Below, in pieces: positions 6,635 to 14,076 of a DNA stretch of 27,439 nucleotides. Origin of the DNA: an uncultured Clostridium sp. (GTDB lineage Bacteria > Bacillota > Clostridia > Lachnospirales > Lachnospiraceae); the NCBI GenBank assembly GCA_900543885.1, contig UQTA01000041.1, positions 1 to 27,439 of the forward strand. The letters are read 5' to 3'. Below the pieces are notes generated by a model. The model did no database searches and was not told the DNA's origin. It saw nothing but the letters and a program-made list of their open reading frames with translations. The first letter of the stretch is position 1. The number at the start of each line of letters is the position of its first letter. The position numbers and the translations under genes are program-made.

Positions 6635-7315
6635 ATGGCTGCAATATCAAATGACTGGCTGGCTCCCTTAAGCGGAGAGTTTAAAAAGCCATATTACAAA
6701 AAATTATATGACACTGTAAAACATGAATATGAAACAAGGGAAATCTTTCCGGCACCGGATGATATTTTTAATGCCTTTGCTTTTACACCGCTGGAAAAAG
6801 TAAAAGTAGTTATTTTAGGTCAGGACCCATATCATAACAATGGTCAGGCCCATGGACTGTGTTTTTCCGTAAAGCCGGATGTGGATATTCCGCCGTCCTT
6901 GGTAAATATCTATCAGGAACTTCATGATGATCTGGGCTGTTATATCCCGAATAACGGTTATCTGAAAAAATGGGCCGATCAGGGAGTGATGCTTTTGAAC
7001 ACGGTTCTTACGGTGCGGGCGCACCAGGCCAATTCCCATCATGATATTGGCTGGGAGCAGTTTACAGATGCAGCCATCCGTGTGTTAAATGAACAGGATC
7101 GCCCTATGGTCTTTATCCTGTGGGGAAGACCGGCCCAGTCTAAAAAATCCATGCTGAACAATCCGAAGCATATGATCTTAGAGGCACCCCATCCAAGCCC
7201 GTTGTCTGCTTACAGAGGATTTTTCGGCAGCCGTCCATTCAGCAAGACAAATGATTTTCTCAGGGAACATGGCTTAGAGCCTATTGACTGGCAGATTGAA
7301 AATGTAGAAAAGTAA
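6635..7315 (+). CDS. ung: Uracil-DNA glycosylase (family 1)
   Basis: Ung removes uracil from DNA as the first step of base-excision repair. The water-activating motif GQDPYHNNGQAHGLCFS and the C-terminal leucine-intercalation block HPSPLSAYRGFFGS are complete. WGRPAQSKK, close to the family's WGxxAQ block, is also present. ATG 6635 is chosen because AAAGGAGTG lies directly upstream and the protein then has 226 residues, the family norm. An in-frame ATG at 6554 lies inside the mobile hairpin and would add 27 unrelated residues. uppP follows after 29 bases, so the two are probably co-transcribed. Confidence 0.96.
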   Translation: MAAISNDWLAPLSGEFKKPYYKKLYDTVKHEYETREIFPAPDDIFNAFAFTPLEKVKVVILGQDPYHNNGQAHGLCFSVKPDVDIPPSLVNIYQELHDDLGCYIPNNGYLKKWADQGVMLLNTVLTVRAHQANSHHDIGWEQFTDAAIRVLNEQDRPMVFILWGRPAQSKKSMLNNPKHMILEAPHPSPLSAYRGFFGSRPFSKTNDFLREHGLEPIDWQIENVEK

Positions 7316-7344
7316 ACGGTGCATGAAATAGATAAGGAGTAACT

Positions 7345-8187
7345 ATGAGTATAGTAGAGATTTTAAAGGTGATCGTTCTGGGAATCGTGGAAGGTTTCAC
7401 AGAATGGCTGCCTATCAGCAGTACCGGGCATATGATCCTGGTGGATGAGATCATCCATTTGAATCAGCCCGATGCATTTAAGGATATGTTCCTGGTGGTG
7501 ATCCAGTTAGGCGCCATTCTGGCAGTTGCGGTGATGTATTTTCATAAATTAAATCCATTTAGCCCGTCAAAATCTTCTAGACAGAAGCAGGCTACCTGGG
7601 CACTGTGGATCAAGATCGTGATCGCGTGTATCCCGGCAGCAGTATTTGGACTTCTTTTAGATGACTGGATGGAAGCACATTTATACAATGCTTATGTAGT
7701 AGCTGCTACACTGATCCTGTATGGTGTGCTGTTCATTGTTTTGGAAAACAGTTCTATTACAGCTAATCCATCCATTACCAAGGTAGGACATATTTCTGCG
7801 AAAACAGCTCTGTTTATCGGTTTGTTCCAGCTGCTTTCTCTGATCCCGGGAACATCACGCTCCGGTTCCACCATTTTAGGAGCTATGGTACTGGGCTGTT
7901 CCAGAGGTGCAGCAGCAGAATTTTCCTTCTTTTTAGGCATTCCGGTCATGTTCGGAGCCAGCTTTTTAAAGATCGTGAAATTCTTTGTAAAGGGCAATGT
8001 TTTAACCGGTCCTCAGATTTTTTATACCATTCTGGGAATGCTGATCGCTTTTGGCGTATCTGTGTATTCCATCCAGTTCTTAATGGGATATGTGCGCAGA
8101 CATGACTTTAAGTTCTTTGGTTATTATCGTATTATCCTGGGTATTGTGGTGCTGGCATACTTTGGCATCACAGCACTTGCGTCATAA
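7345..8187 (+). CDS. uppP: Undecaprenyl-diphosphatase
   Basis: UppP (BacA family) dephosphorylates undecaprenyl pyrophosphate at the outer membrane face. This recycles the lipid carrier of peptidoglycan synthesis and gives some bacitracin resistance. The two conserved blocks are GFTEWLPISSTGH (residues 17-29, with catalytic Glu) and PGTSRSGST (168-176, with catalytic Arg/Ser). About eight hydrophobic segments span the 280 residues, which is normal. It follows ung closely. Its natural terminator at 8202-8405 has been split by the second copy of the mobile hairpin. Confidence 0.96.
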   Translation: MSIVEILKVIVLGIVEGFTEWLPISSTGHMILVDEIIHLNQPDAFKDMFLVVIQLGAILAVAVMYFHKLNPFSPSKSSRQKQATWALWIKIVIACIPAAVFGLLLDDWMEAHLYNAYVVAATLILYGVLFIVLENSSITANPSITKVGHISAKTALFIGLFQLLSLIPGTSRSGSTILGAMVLGCSRGAAAEFSFFLGIPVMFGASFLKIVKFFVKGNVLTGPQIFYTILGMLIAFGVSVYSIQFLMGYVRRHDFKFFGYYRIILGIVVLAYFGITALAS

Positions 8188-8201
8188 AAAATATTGCAAA
8201 C

Positions 8202-8405
8202 AAAAAACTCCGTCCTGTTATATGTACTCTCGGAATCTTTTTGTACTTGATTTTGCGAGAAGATTTTTTGTCAGTTGTGCCCAAATTTTTGAGGCGTACG
8301 CGGTGCGTACGTTGATAAAATTCGGGTGCGACTGGCGGAAAATCGGCCGCAAAAGCAGGTGCATGAAAGATTTCGAGAGTACATTTATCAGAAACGGAGT
8401 TTTTT
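8202..8405. terminator. Bidirectional terminator split by the mobile hairpin
   Basis: AAAAAACTCCGT (8202-8213) and ACGGAGTTTTTT (8394-8405) are perfect reverse complements, lying between the convergent uppP and DAHP synthase genes. Removing the inserted element and one TTAT leaves a 12-bp stem with a 13-base loop and T-runs on both strands, an ordinary two-way terminator. The stem halves are now separated by 180 bases of hairpin. Confidence 0.75.
8218..8388 (+). mobile_element. 163-bp palindromic MITE-like element, copy 2, with TTAT target duplication
   Basis: The element proper is 8222-8384, in the same orientation as copy 1 and 98% identical (three differences). It is flanked by TTAT at 8218-8221 and 8385-8388. 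The differences are A at 8245, A at 8331 and T at 8373. Each changes one pair of the hairpin between G-U and a Watson-Crick pair, without breaking it. It lies inside the loop of the terminator between uppP and the DAHP synthase gene. Confidence 0.9.
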
Positions 8406-8426
8406 TACGCTTATTTTTAGCCTGTT

Positions 8427-9458
8427 TTAATCTGCCATTTCAGCAATATCATACAGCAGCTTTTCAGACTCATCCCAGCCCAGACATGGGTCTGTGATGG
8501 ACTGTCCGTAGCAATGTTCGCCGATCTTGTGGTTTCCTGGTTCGATGTAGCTTTCGATCATCAGACCTTTTACCAGATGGCGGATGTCATCAGAATGGCG
8601 GCGGCTATGGAGAACTTCTTTTGCGATGCGCACCTGTTCTGCGTATTTCTTGTTGGAGTTGGAGTGGTTGGTATCTACGATGCAAGCCGGGTTCTTTAAG
8701 TTTCTCTTGGAGTAAAGCTCAAAGAGAAGGTGAAGATCCTCATAATGGTAGTTAGGGATGCACTGACCGTGTTTGTTGACAGCACCACGCAGGATGGTAT
8801 GGGTTAATGGGTTTCCTGGACAGGAAACTTCATCACCGCGGAAAATGAAATCATGAGGCAGCTGGGCTGCTACAACGGAGTTTAACATAACACTGATGTC
8901 GCCGCTGGTAGGATTTTTCATACCAACCGGTACATCGCAGCCGCTGGCTACCAGACGGTGATACTGGTTTTCTACAGAACGGGCGCCAACTGCGATATAA
9001 GACATGATATCGGACAGATACTGAAGGTTATCCGGATACAGCATTTCGTCGGCAGTAGACATTCCGGTTTCGCGGAATACCTTCATATGCATATGACGGA
9101 TCGCCAGGATTCCCTGAAGCATATCCGGCTTTTTTTCAGGATCAGGCTGGTGGAGCATACCCATATAGCCTTCGCCGGTTGTTCTTGGTTTGTTGGTATA
9201 AACTCTTGGAACAATGAGAAGTCTTTCTTTTGTCTTCTCCTGAACCTTTGCAAGACGGTTTGTATAGTCGCAGACAGCATCTTCATTATCAGCGGAGCAA
9301 GGTCCGATGATAACAAGGAATTTATTGCTTTCTCCGGTAATTACTTTTTTGATCTCTTCATCTCTTTCAGCTTTTAAAGCTGCCAGCTTTTCAGGCAGAG
9401 GAAACTGTTCCAGTATCTCCGCCGGGCTTGGAAGTTCATTTACAAGTGTGAAACTCAT
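8427..9458 (-). CDS. 3-deoxy-7-phosphoheptulonate synthase (type I, AroF/G/H family)
   Basis: DAHP synthase joins phosphoenolpyruvate and erythrose 4-phosphate, the first step of the shikimate pathway. The 343-residue protein carries the type I blocks IGPCSADNEDAV, VPRVYTNKPRTTGEGYMGML, GARSVENQYHR (with Q where E. coli AroG has E-S-Q) and IVDTNHSNSNKK. It is the longer AroFGH form with an N-terminal extension typical of feedback-sensitive isoenzymes. Which aromatic amino acid inhibits it cannot be read here. GGGGAGGA lies about nine bases before the ATG. It is transcribed divergently from the tyrosine-controlled tyrS, so both aromatic genes share one intergenic region. Confidence 0.95.
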   Translation of the reverse strand: MSFTLVNELPSPAEILEQFPLPEKLAALKAERDEEIKKVITGESNKFLVIIGPCSADNEDAVCDYTNRLAKVQEKTKERLLIVPRVYTNKPRTTGEGYMGMLHQPDPEKKPDMLQGILAIRHMHMKVFRETGMSTADEMLYPDNLQYLSDIMSYIAVGARSVENQYHRLVASGCDVPVGMKNPTSGDISVMLNSVVAAQLPHDFIFRGDEVSCPGNPLTHTILRGAVNKHGQCIPNYHYEDLHLLFELYSKRNLKNPACIVDTNHSNSNKKYAEQVRIAKEVLHSRRHSDDIRHLVKGLMIESYIEPGNHKIGEHCYGQSITDPCLGWDESEKLLYDIAEMAD

Positions 9459-9486
9459 GTCTGTTTTATCCTCCCCATGTAACTTT

Positions 9487-9522
9487 ATGTTCGCTCAGAA
9501 TCTTTCTGTTCCGAGAGAACAT
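9487..9522. repeat. 36-bp palindrome in DAHP synthase leader, similar to the 163-bp element ends
   Basis: The plus strand starts ATGTTCGCTCAGAATCTTT, matching the element's terminal repeat at 16 of 19 positions, and ends with TTCCGAGAGAACAT. The two ends pair as ATGTTC/GAACAT, CTC/GAG and GAA/TTC. ACTT occurs just after it and one base off before it, so a decayed target duplication is possible. In the transcript it forms a leader hairpin 28 bases upstream of the start codon. Confidence 0.5.
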
Positions 9523-9546
9523 ACTTATGGCTTTTCTTTAGGACTC

Positions 9547-9575
9547 ATTATAGCTTAAGTTGTAAGAAGTTGCAA
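9547..9575 (-). promoter_or_regulatory. Promoter of the DAHP synthase gene
   Basis: On the minus strand there is TTGCAA (9570-9575), a 17-base spacer and TATAAT (9547-9552). The -10 box and first transcribed bases (9532-9552) match the araC promoter region at 20 of 21 positions. Confidence 0.75.
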
Positions 9576-9590
9576 CGCAAAAAAATCCCA

Positions 9591-9619
9591 TTGACAAAAA
9601 GGGGATAACTGCCTATAAT
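9591..9619 (+). promoter_or_regulatory. Promoter of the tyrS T-box transcript
   Basis: Perfect consensus TTGACA, a 17-base spacer and perfect TATAAT. It lies 15 bases from the divergent DAHP synthase promoter. Confidence 0.85.
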
Positions 9620-9625
9620 AGCCTT

Positions 9626-9914
9626 AATTTCATGACTTGGCAATGATGGGAACAAGTAATTTTCTGCAAAAGCATACAGAAAGCAGCCGGATGATGAGAG
9701 GCGCATGGAAAGCAGGATATGAATACATCCCTGAGCTTTGCACCGAATAATGCTGAAAGCATTTAGTAGGCTGCAACGGAAAGGGTACACGTTACAGTAC
9801 CAGGGTATCCTCGAAAGAGCGTACCTGCAAAGGCAGACAGTGCGAACTGTCTGTAAATTAAGGTGGTAACACGGATCATTTAGCTTCGTCCTTTAGTGGG
9901 ATGGAGCTTTTTTT
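9626..9914 (+). promoter_or_regulatory. Tyrosine T-box riboswitch with terminator
   Basis: A long structured leader before tyrS ends with the T-box sequence AAGGTGGTAACACGG (9860-9874). Next comes a terminator whose stem AGCTTCGTCC/GGATGGAGCT (9882-9907) ends in a T-run. In the stem I region, GATATGAATACATCC (from 9717) has TAC at 9724-9726, in the expected place for a tyrosine specifier codon. By the known mechanism, uncharged tRNA-Tyr pairs with the specifier and T-box and lets transcription continue into tyrS. Confidence 0.9.
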
Positions 9915-10026
9915 ATGTGCCAAGGCACATCCTTTTTAATAGTTCCTTGTGCATGAAAGAAAAAATATGTTATACTTAGAAAAAAGGTATCTGAGTATAC
10001 AAGATGGAATGAAAGGAAAGAAAAAA

Positions 10027-11253
10027 ATGCAGATCTATGAAGAGTTAGTTGCCAGAGGTCTGATCGCCCAGGTAACAAATGAAGAAGAAATCCGTAAAAT
10101 GGTAAATGAAGGAAAGGCAGTTTTCTATATCGGTTTTGACCCGACTGCGGACAGCCTTCATGTAGGACATTTCATGGCACTGTGCCTGATGAAACGTCTC
10201 CAGATGGCAGGAAATAAGCCAATCGCCCTGATCGGCGGCGGTACTGGTATGGTAGGCGATCCATCCGGACGTACCGACATGCGTAAGATGATGACTCCAG
10301 AGATCATCCAGCACAACTGTGACTGCTTCAAGAAGCAGATGAGCCGTTTCATTGATTTCTCTGATGGAAAAGCTCTGATGGTAAATAACGCTGAGTGGCT
10401 GATGAACTTAAATTACATCGAATTCTTAAGAGAAGTAGGTCCTCATTTCTCAGTAAATAACATGCTCCGCGCAGAGTGCTACAAGCAGAGAATGGAAAAA
10501 GGCTTAAGTTTCTTAGAGTTCAACTACATGCTGATGCAGAGTTATGACTTTTATGAGCTGTTCCAGCGTTATGGCTGCAATATGCAGTTTGGCGGTGATG
10601 ATCAGTGGAGCAACATGTTAGGCGGTACAGAACTGATCCGTCGTAAACTTGGCAAAGACGCACATGCAATGACCATTACTCTGTTATTAAACTCTGAAGG
10701 CAAGAAGATGGGCAAGACGCAGTCTGGTGTTGTATGGCTGGATCCTGAAAAGACATCTCCATTTGATTTCTATCAGTACTGGAGAAATGTAGGTGATGCT
10801 GACGTTCTTAAGTGCCTGCGTATGCTGACTTTCCTGCCATTAGAGCAGATTGATGAGATGGACAAATGGGAAGGAAGCCAGTTAAATAAGGCAAAAGAGA
10901 TCCTTGCATTTGAGCTGACCAAATTAGTACACGGTGAAGAAGAGGCAATGAAGGCTCAGGAAGGCGCAAGAGCTTTATTTGCAGGCGGCGCTAATACAGA
11001 AAATATGCCAACCTGTGAACTGAATGAAGAAGATTTTACAGACGGAAATATTGATATTTTAACAGTTCTTACAAAATCCGGACTGGCTGCATCCCGTTCT
11101 GAGGCAAGAAGAAACGTAGAGCAGGGTGGTGTATCTGCTGACGGTACTCAGATCAAGGATATCAAGGCAGTATTTGCAAAAGACCAGTTTGCAGGCGACG
11201 GCGTTGTGATCAAGCGCGGAAAGAAGAACTTTAAGAAAGTTATTTTAAAGTAA
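10027..11253 (+). CDS. tyrS: Tyrosine--tRNA ligase
   Basis: A class I synthetase that charges tRNA-Tyr. The HIGH-type motif is HVGH (residues 45-48), the KMSKS-type motif is KMGKT (227-231), and the tyrosine-pocket block QFGGDDQW is present. A C-terminal S4 RNA-binding domain covers about the last 70 residues (SEARRNVEQGGVSADG). ATG 10027 is chosen because AAAGGAAAG lies just before it and the protein then begins MQIYEELVARG, as usual for the family, with 408 residues. Earlier in-frame ATGs add an unrelated low-complexity extension. It is controlled by the tyrosine T-box upstream. Confidence 0.96.
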   Translation: MQIYEELVARGLIAQVTNEEEIRKMVNEGKAVFYIGFDPTADSLHVGHFMALCLMKRLQMAGNKPIALIGGGTGMVGDPSGRTDMRKMMTPEIIQHNCDCFKKQMSRFIDFSDGKALMVNNAEWLMNLNYIEFLREVGPHFSVNNMLRAECYKQRMEKGLSFLEFNYMLMQSYDFYELFQRYGCNMQFGGDDQWSNMLGGTELIRRKLGKDAHAMTITLLLNSEGKKMGKTQSGVVWLDPEKTSPFDFYQYWRNVGDADVLKCLRMLTFLPLEQIDEMDKWEGSQLNKAKEILAFELTKLVHGEEEAMKAQEGARALFAGGANTENMPTCELNEEDFTDGNIDILTVLTKSGLAASRSEARRNVEQGGVSADGTQIKDIKAVFAKDQFAGDGVVIKRGKKNFKKVILK

Positions 11254-11276
11254 GATAAATGAGAGGAGGATGTTTA

Positions 11277-12008
11277 GTGAAAAGATATATGGCACTGCTT
11301 CTTGCAGCAGTTTTTGCAGCAGGAAGTACCTTCTCTTCTCAGGCTGGTTCTGCATTAAAAAAAGAAGTGCCGGTTACTCTTCATATGGATATCAACAACA
11401 GGCAGACACCTGTTTATGATGGATATACATCTTATGTTATGGGTAACCGTGCTTCTGATAAGGATACATTTACAGTTACGAAAGATTCAGACCAGGTAGA
11501 TTTAAAAGATGTGACTTTAAGTTATTATCTGATCACCTATAACGGCAGCACAGAAAAAAATTTAGAGTGCAGAGTATATGGACTGAAAGAAGGAGAGCAT
11601 TATCCGGTCATCCGTCCAGAGACATTTAACCGTGAAAAGTCGGCAGGAAACGTGTATGATTCCCTGGAACGCTGCTATATGGTGGAATTTTCTAAAGCAG
11701 ATGAACGGAAAGAATATTATTTTACAGCTGTTCCTGAAAGCGATATGGCCAGTTACAGAAATATCCATCTGGGAAAATGGGAGAAAGATGCGAAAGGCTG
11801 GCGTTACCAGTATCAGGGAGAATATCTTACATTTTGGGCAAAGATCAATGAAAAATGGTATTTATTCAATGCAGATGGATATATGTTGACTGGCTGGCAG
11901 GAATCTATGGGGCAGACCTATTATCTGAACCCTTCTGATGGTGTGATGATGAGCAACTGTACCATAGATGGCCGAAAGCTGGATGGAAGCGGAGCATACA
12001 TAGAATGA
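11277..12008 (+). CDS. Secreted protein with cell-wall (choline-binding-like) repeats
   Basis: The predicted signal peptide begins KRYMALLLAAVFAAG and probably ends after SSQAGSA. The middle (about residues 30-170) has no family I recognise. The C-terminal 70 residues contain aromatic, Gly-rich repeats such as EKWYLFNADGYMLTGW and GQTYYLNPSDGVMM. These resemble the cell-wall/choline-binding or glucan-binding repeat units. It is therefore probably exported and attached non-covalently to the surface. GTG 11277 is chosen as the start because AGGAGGA (11264-11270) sits six bases upstream. The ATG at 11259 precedes that site. The gene gives 243 residues, and its stop overlaps the MATE start by ATGA, so the two are translationally coupled. 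Confidence 0.75.
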   Translation: MKRYMALLLAAVFAAGSTFSSQAGSALKKEVPVTLHMDINNRQTPVYDGYTSYVMGNRASDKDTFTVTKDSDQVDLKDVTLSYYLITYNGSTEKNLECRVYGLKEGEHYPVIRPETFNREKSAGNVYDSLERCYMVEFSKADERKEYYFTAVPESDMASYRNIHLGKWEKDAKGWRYQYQGEYLTFWAKINEKWYLFNADGYMLTGWQESMGQTYYLNPSDGVMMSNCTIDGRKLDGSGAYIE

Positions 12009-13357
12009 AAAAATCGTATGAAATAGATATGTGTAATGGCCCACTTCTGGGCAAGATCCTTATTTTTTCTGTTCCCCTTATGCTTTCTGGTATTCTTCAG
12101 CTGCTTTTTAATGCAGCGGATATCATTGTAGTAGGGCGGTTTGCAGGCAGTACAGCACTGGCAGCTGTTGGTTCTACAACATCTTTGATCAATCTTATGA
12201 TCAATGTATTTGTGGGGCTTTCAGTTGGTGTAAATGTACTGGCGGCAAGATATTATGGTGCGCAGAAGGAAAAAGATATTCAGGATACAGTCCATACAGC
12301 TATTATGATGGCTATATTAAGCGGTCTGTTTCTGGTGCTTCTGGGAGAAACTGCTTCAAGGCCGATGCTTACTTTTATGGGAACACCTGATGACGTACTG
12401 GATCAGGCGGCGCTGTATCTTCGCATCTATTTCTTTGGGATGCCGGTGCTGATGATCTATAACTTTGGTGCGGCTCTTTTAAGAGCAATCGGAGATACCA
12501 GGCGTCCATTGTACTTTTTATTTGCAGCAGGGGCTGTTAATGTAGTATTAAACCTGTTCTTTGTAATAAAAATGGGAATGGGTGTAGATGGTGTTGGCTG
12601 GGCAACGGTTATTTCAGAATGTGTGTCTGCGGGCCTGATCATCCGCAGCCTGATGAAAGAAACCGGCGCCATGAAGCTTCATCTTACGAAACTTCGCATT
12701 GTCCCTGGAAAGCTGACCCAGATCGTACGGGTAGGTCTTCCGGCGGGAATGCAGGGAGCGATCTTCTCTATTTCCAATGTACTGATCCAGTCGTCTGTAA
12801 ATTCATTTGGTTCCATTACTATGGCTGGAAATACATCGTCTGCCAATATTGAAGGTTTTGTATATACAGCGATGAACGCAGTGTACCAGACCAGTTTAAG
12901 CTTTACCAGTCAGAACCTGGGCGGCCAGAAATACAGCCGTATTGACCGGATCAAAAATATCTGCCTTGGTGTTGTAACTGTAGTTGGCATGGTGCTGGGC
13001 TTTGGTGCTATTTTTGGCGGTCATCAGCTGTTGGGTATTTATTCCTCAGATCCGGAAGTTTTAAGCTTTGGAATGCGAAGACTGCGTATTATCTGTGGAA
13101 CCTATTTTCTGTGCGGTCTTATGGACTGCATGGTAGGCAGCTTAAGAGGAATGGGATATTCTGTGATCCCAATGATCGTGTCCCTTACAGGAGCCTGCGC
13201 TTTTCGTGTATTCTGGATCTTCACTATTTTTGCATCCAACCATACGCTGGAAGTGCTGTATTTGTCCTATCCGGTATCATGGATCATAACAGCAGCCGCT
13301 CATATGGTCACATATTGTATTGTACGAAAACATTTCCCGAAAGAAGACAGAGCCTAG
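12005..13357 (+). CDS. MATE family efflux transporter
   Basis: A 450-residue membrane protein with about twelve hydrophobic segments in two similar halves (near GPLLGKILIFSVPLMLSGILQ and around GLPAGMQGAIFSISNVLIQS). Typical MATE features are NAADIIVVGRFAGSTALAAVGST in the first half and the second-half repeat starting with the same fold. Members export cationic drugs or metabolites by sodium or proton antiport. The substrate cannot be read from sequence. It overlaps the preceding secreted-protein gene by four bases and is followed by a terminator. Confidence 0.92.
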   Translation: MKKSYEIDMCNGPLLGKILIFSVPLMLSGILQLLFNAADIIVVGRFAGSTALAAVGSTTSLINLMINVFVGLSVGVNVLAARYYGAQKEKDIQDTVHTAIMMAILSGLFLVLLGETASRPMLTFMGTPDDVLDQAALYLRIYFFGMPVLMIYNFGAALLRAIGDTRRPLYFLFAAGAVNVVLNLFFVIKMGMGVDGVGWATVISECVSAGLIIRSLMKETGAMKLHLTKLRIVPGKLTQIVRVGLPAGMQGAIFSISNVLIQSSVNSFGSITMAGNTSSANIEGFVYTAMNAVYQTSLSFTSQNLGGQKYSRIDRIKNICLGVVTVVGMVLGFGAIFGGHQLLGIYSSDPEVLSFGMRRLRIICGTYFLCGLMDCMVGSLRGMGYSVIPMIVSLTGACAFRVFWIFTIFASNHTLEVLYLSYPVSWIITAAAHMVTYCIVRKHFPKEDRA

Positions 13358-13367
13358 CAGGCTTATG

Positions 13368-13388
13368 GATCCCTTCGGGATCTTTTTT
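13368..13388 (+). terminator. Terminator after MATE gene
   Basis: GATCCC-TTC-GGGATC followed by six T (13383-13388). It is short but a clean intrinsic terminator, 10 bases after the MATE stop. Confidence 0.8.
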
Positions 13389-13556
13389 GTTCGTTAAACT
13401 CCTTCACGCAATTCCCGTAATCAAAAAGAAAATTCTGACAATTAACAAATAAAAACAATGTATCGCATTTTAATTGCATAAAAAGTATGAATAATTGCAA
13501 TCAATAGACACAAATACAAAATACACAAAAAATATAAAATAAATTTTAAAATAGCA

Positions 13557-13585
13557 TTGACAAAATGGAGCATATCTGGTATATT
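13557..13585 (+). promoter_or_regulatory. Strong promoter with A/T-rich upstream element, for the candidate ncRNA
   Basis: Perfect TTGACA (13557-13562), a 17-base spacer and TATATT (13580-13585). The 35 bases upstream are almost purely A and T with A-runs, like an UP element. It points into a region with no protein gene. Confidence 0.7.
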
Positions 13586-13591
13586 AAAGAC

Positions 13592-14071
13592 AACAAAAGA
13601 ACGAAAGAAACAAAGAAAAAGAAATTGTAGACCATCAATTTCAGAAAAATCTAAGAAAAGGAGGTACAGACCGCCAGAAAGATAACATTGTTTCATTTAT
13701 AAAATTTATATTTATAAATGAGACCAGGACAAAGCCCAGATCTTTAAAAACCGCTTATTAAAAACTATCCATAAGAGTATCAAAAAGAGAAGAGTACAAA
13801 ATTGGAAAATCCAGTTTCGGTTTGGTCATATGACGAGAAAGTATGGTCAGGACGAAAAAATTACCAGATAGAAAGAAATATAATAGAAAGAGTGAAAAGA
13901 TAAAAGCGGAAGATAAAGAAACTGAGGCACACAATTGAATATAGAGTAGAAACGGAAAACAGATGTTTCAGAAAAGAGAGGTTTAGTCCAATGGACGAGA
14001 TAGTCAGAGGACGGATATCGTAATCGCGAAGTGGTTAATCAAAGATTCGATATCCGTCTTATTTTTTTGTT
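13592..14071 (+). ncRNA. Candidate large structured non-coding RNA (about 480 nt)
   Basis: A strong promoter (13557-13585) and a strong terminator (14010-14068) frame about 480 bases without a credible reading frame. The plus strand is purine-rich, with A-rich linkers between short stems. GAAATTG/CAATTTC is near 13620-13642. A 14-bp stem built on CATTTATAAA/TTTATAAATG runs from about 13690 to 13724. TTGGA/TCCAG lies near 13803-13815, and GTCC-AAT-GGAC near 13986-13996. It is not 6S, tmRNA, RNase P or SRP RNA by any motif I can see. Large Firmicute RNA classes such as ROOL, raiA or OLE are possible homes, but I cannot assign one. Confidence 0.55.
14010..14068 (+). terminator. Terminator of the candidate ncRNA
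   Basis: GACGGATATCG (14010-14020) pairs perfectly with CGATATCCGTC (14048-14058), followed by TTATTTTTTT. It ends just before the stop of the convergent radical SAM gene, and has no T-run on the minus strand. Confidence 0.85.
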
Positions 14072-14076
14072 ACAGC

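Noticed and set aside
8427..9458. Long open frames opposite the DAHP synthase, asnA, SDR and uxuA genes
   Set aside because: They are antisense to strongly supported genes, lack ribosome-binding sites and show no recognisable domains.
9949..10026. Longer tyrS start at 9949
   Set aside because: It has no ribosome-binding site, overlaps the region right after the T-box terminator, and adds residues absent from normal tyrosyl-tRNA synthetases.
13981..14020. Ten-residue frame from ATG 13991 within the candidate ncRNA
   Set aside because: It is very short, with only a poor ribosome-binding match, and it overlaps the terminator stem. Chance is the simpler explanation.
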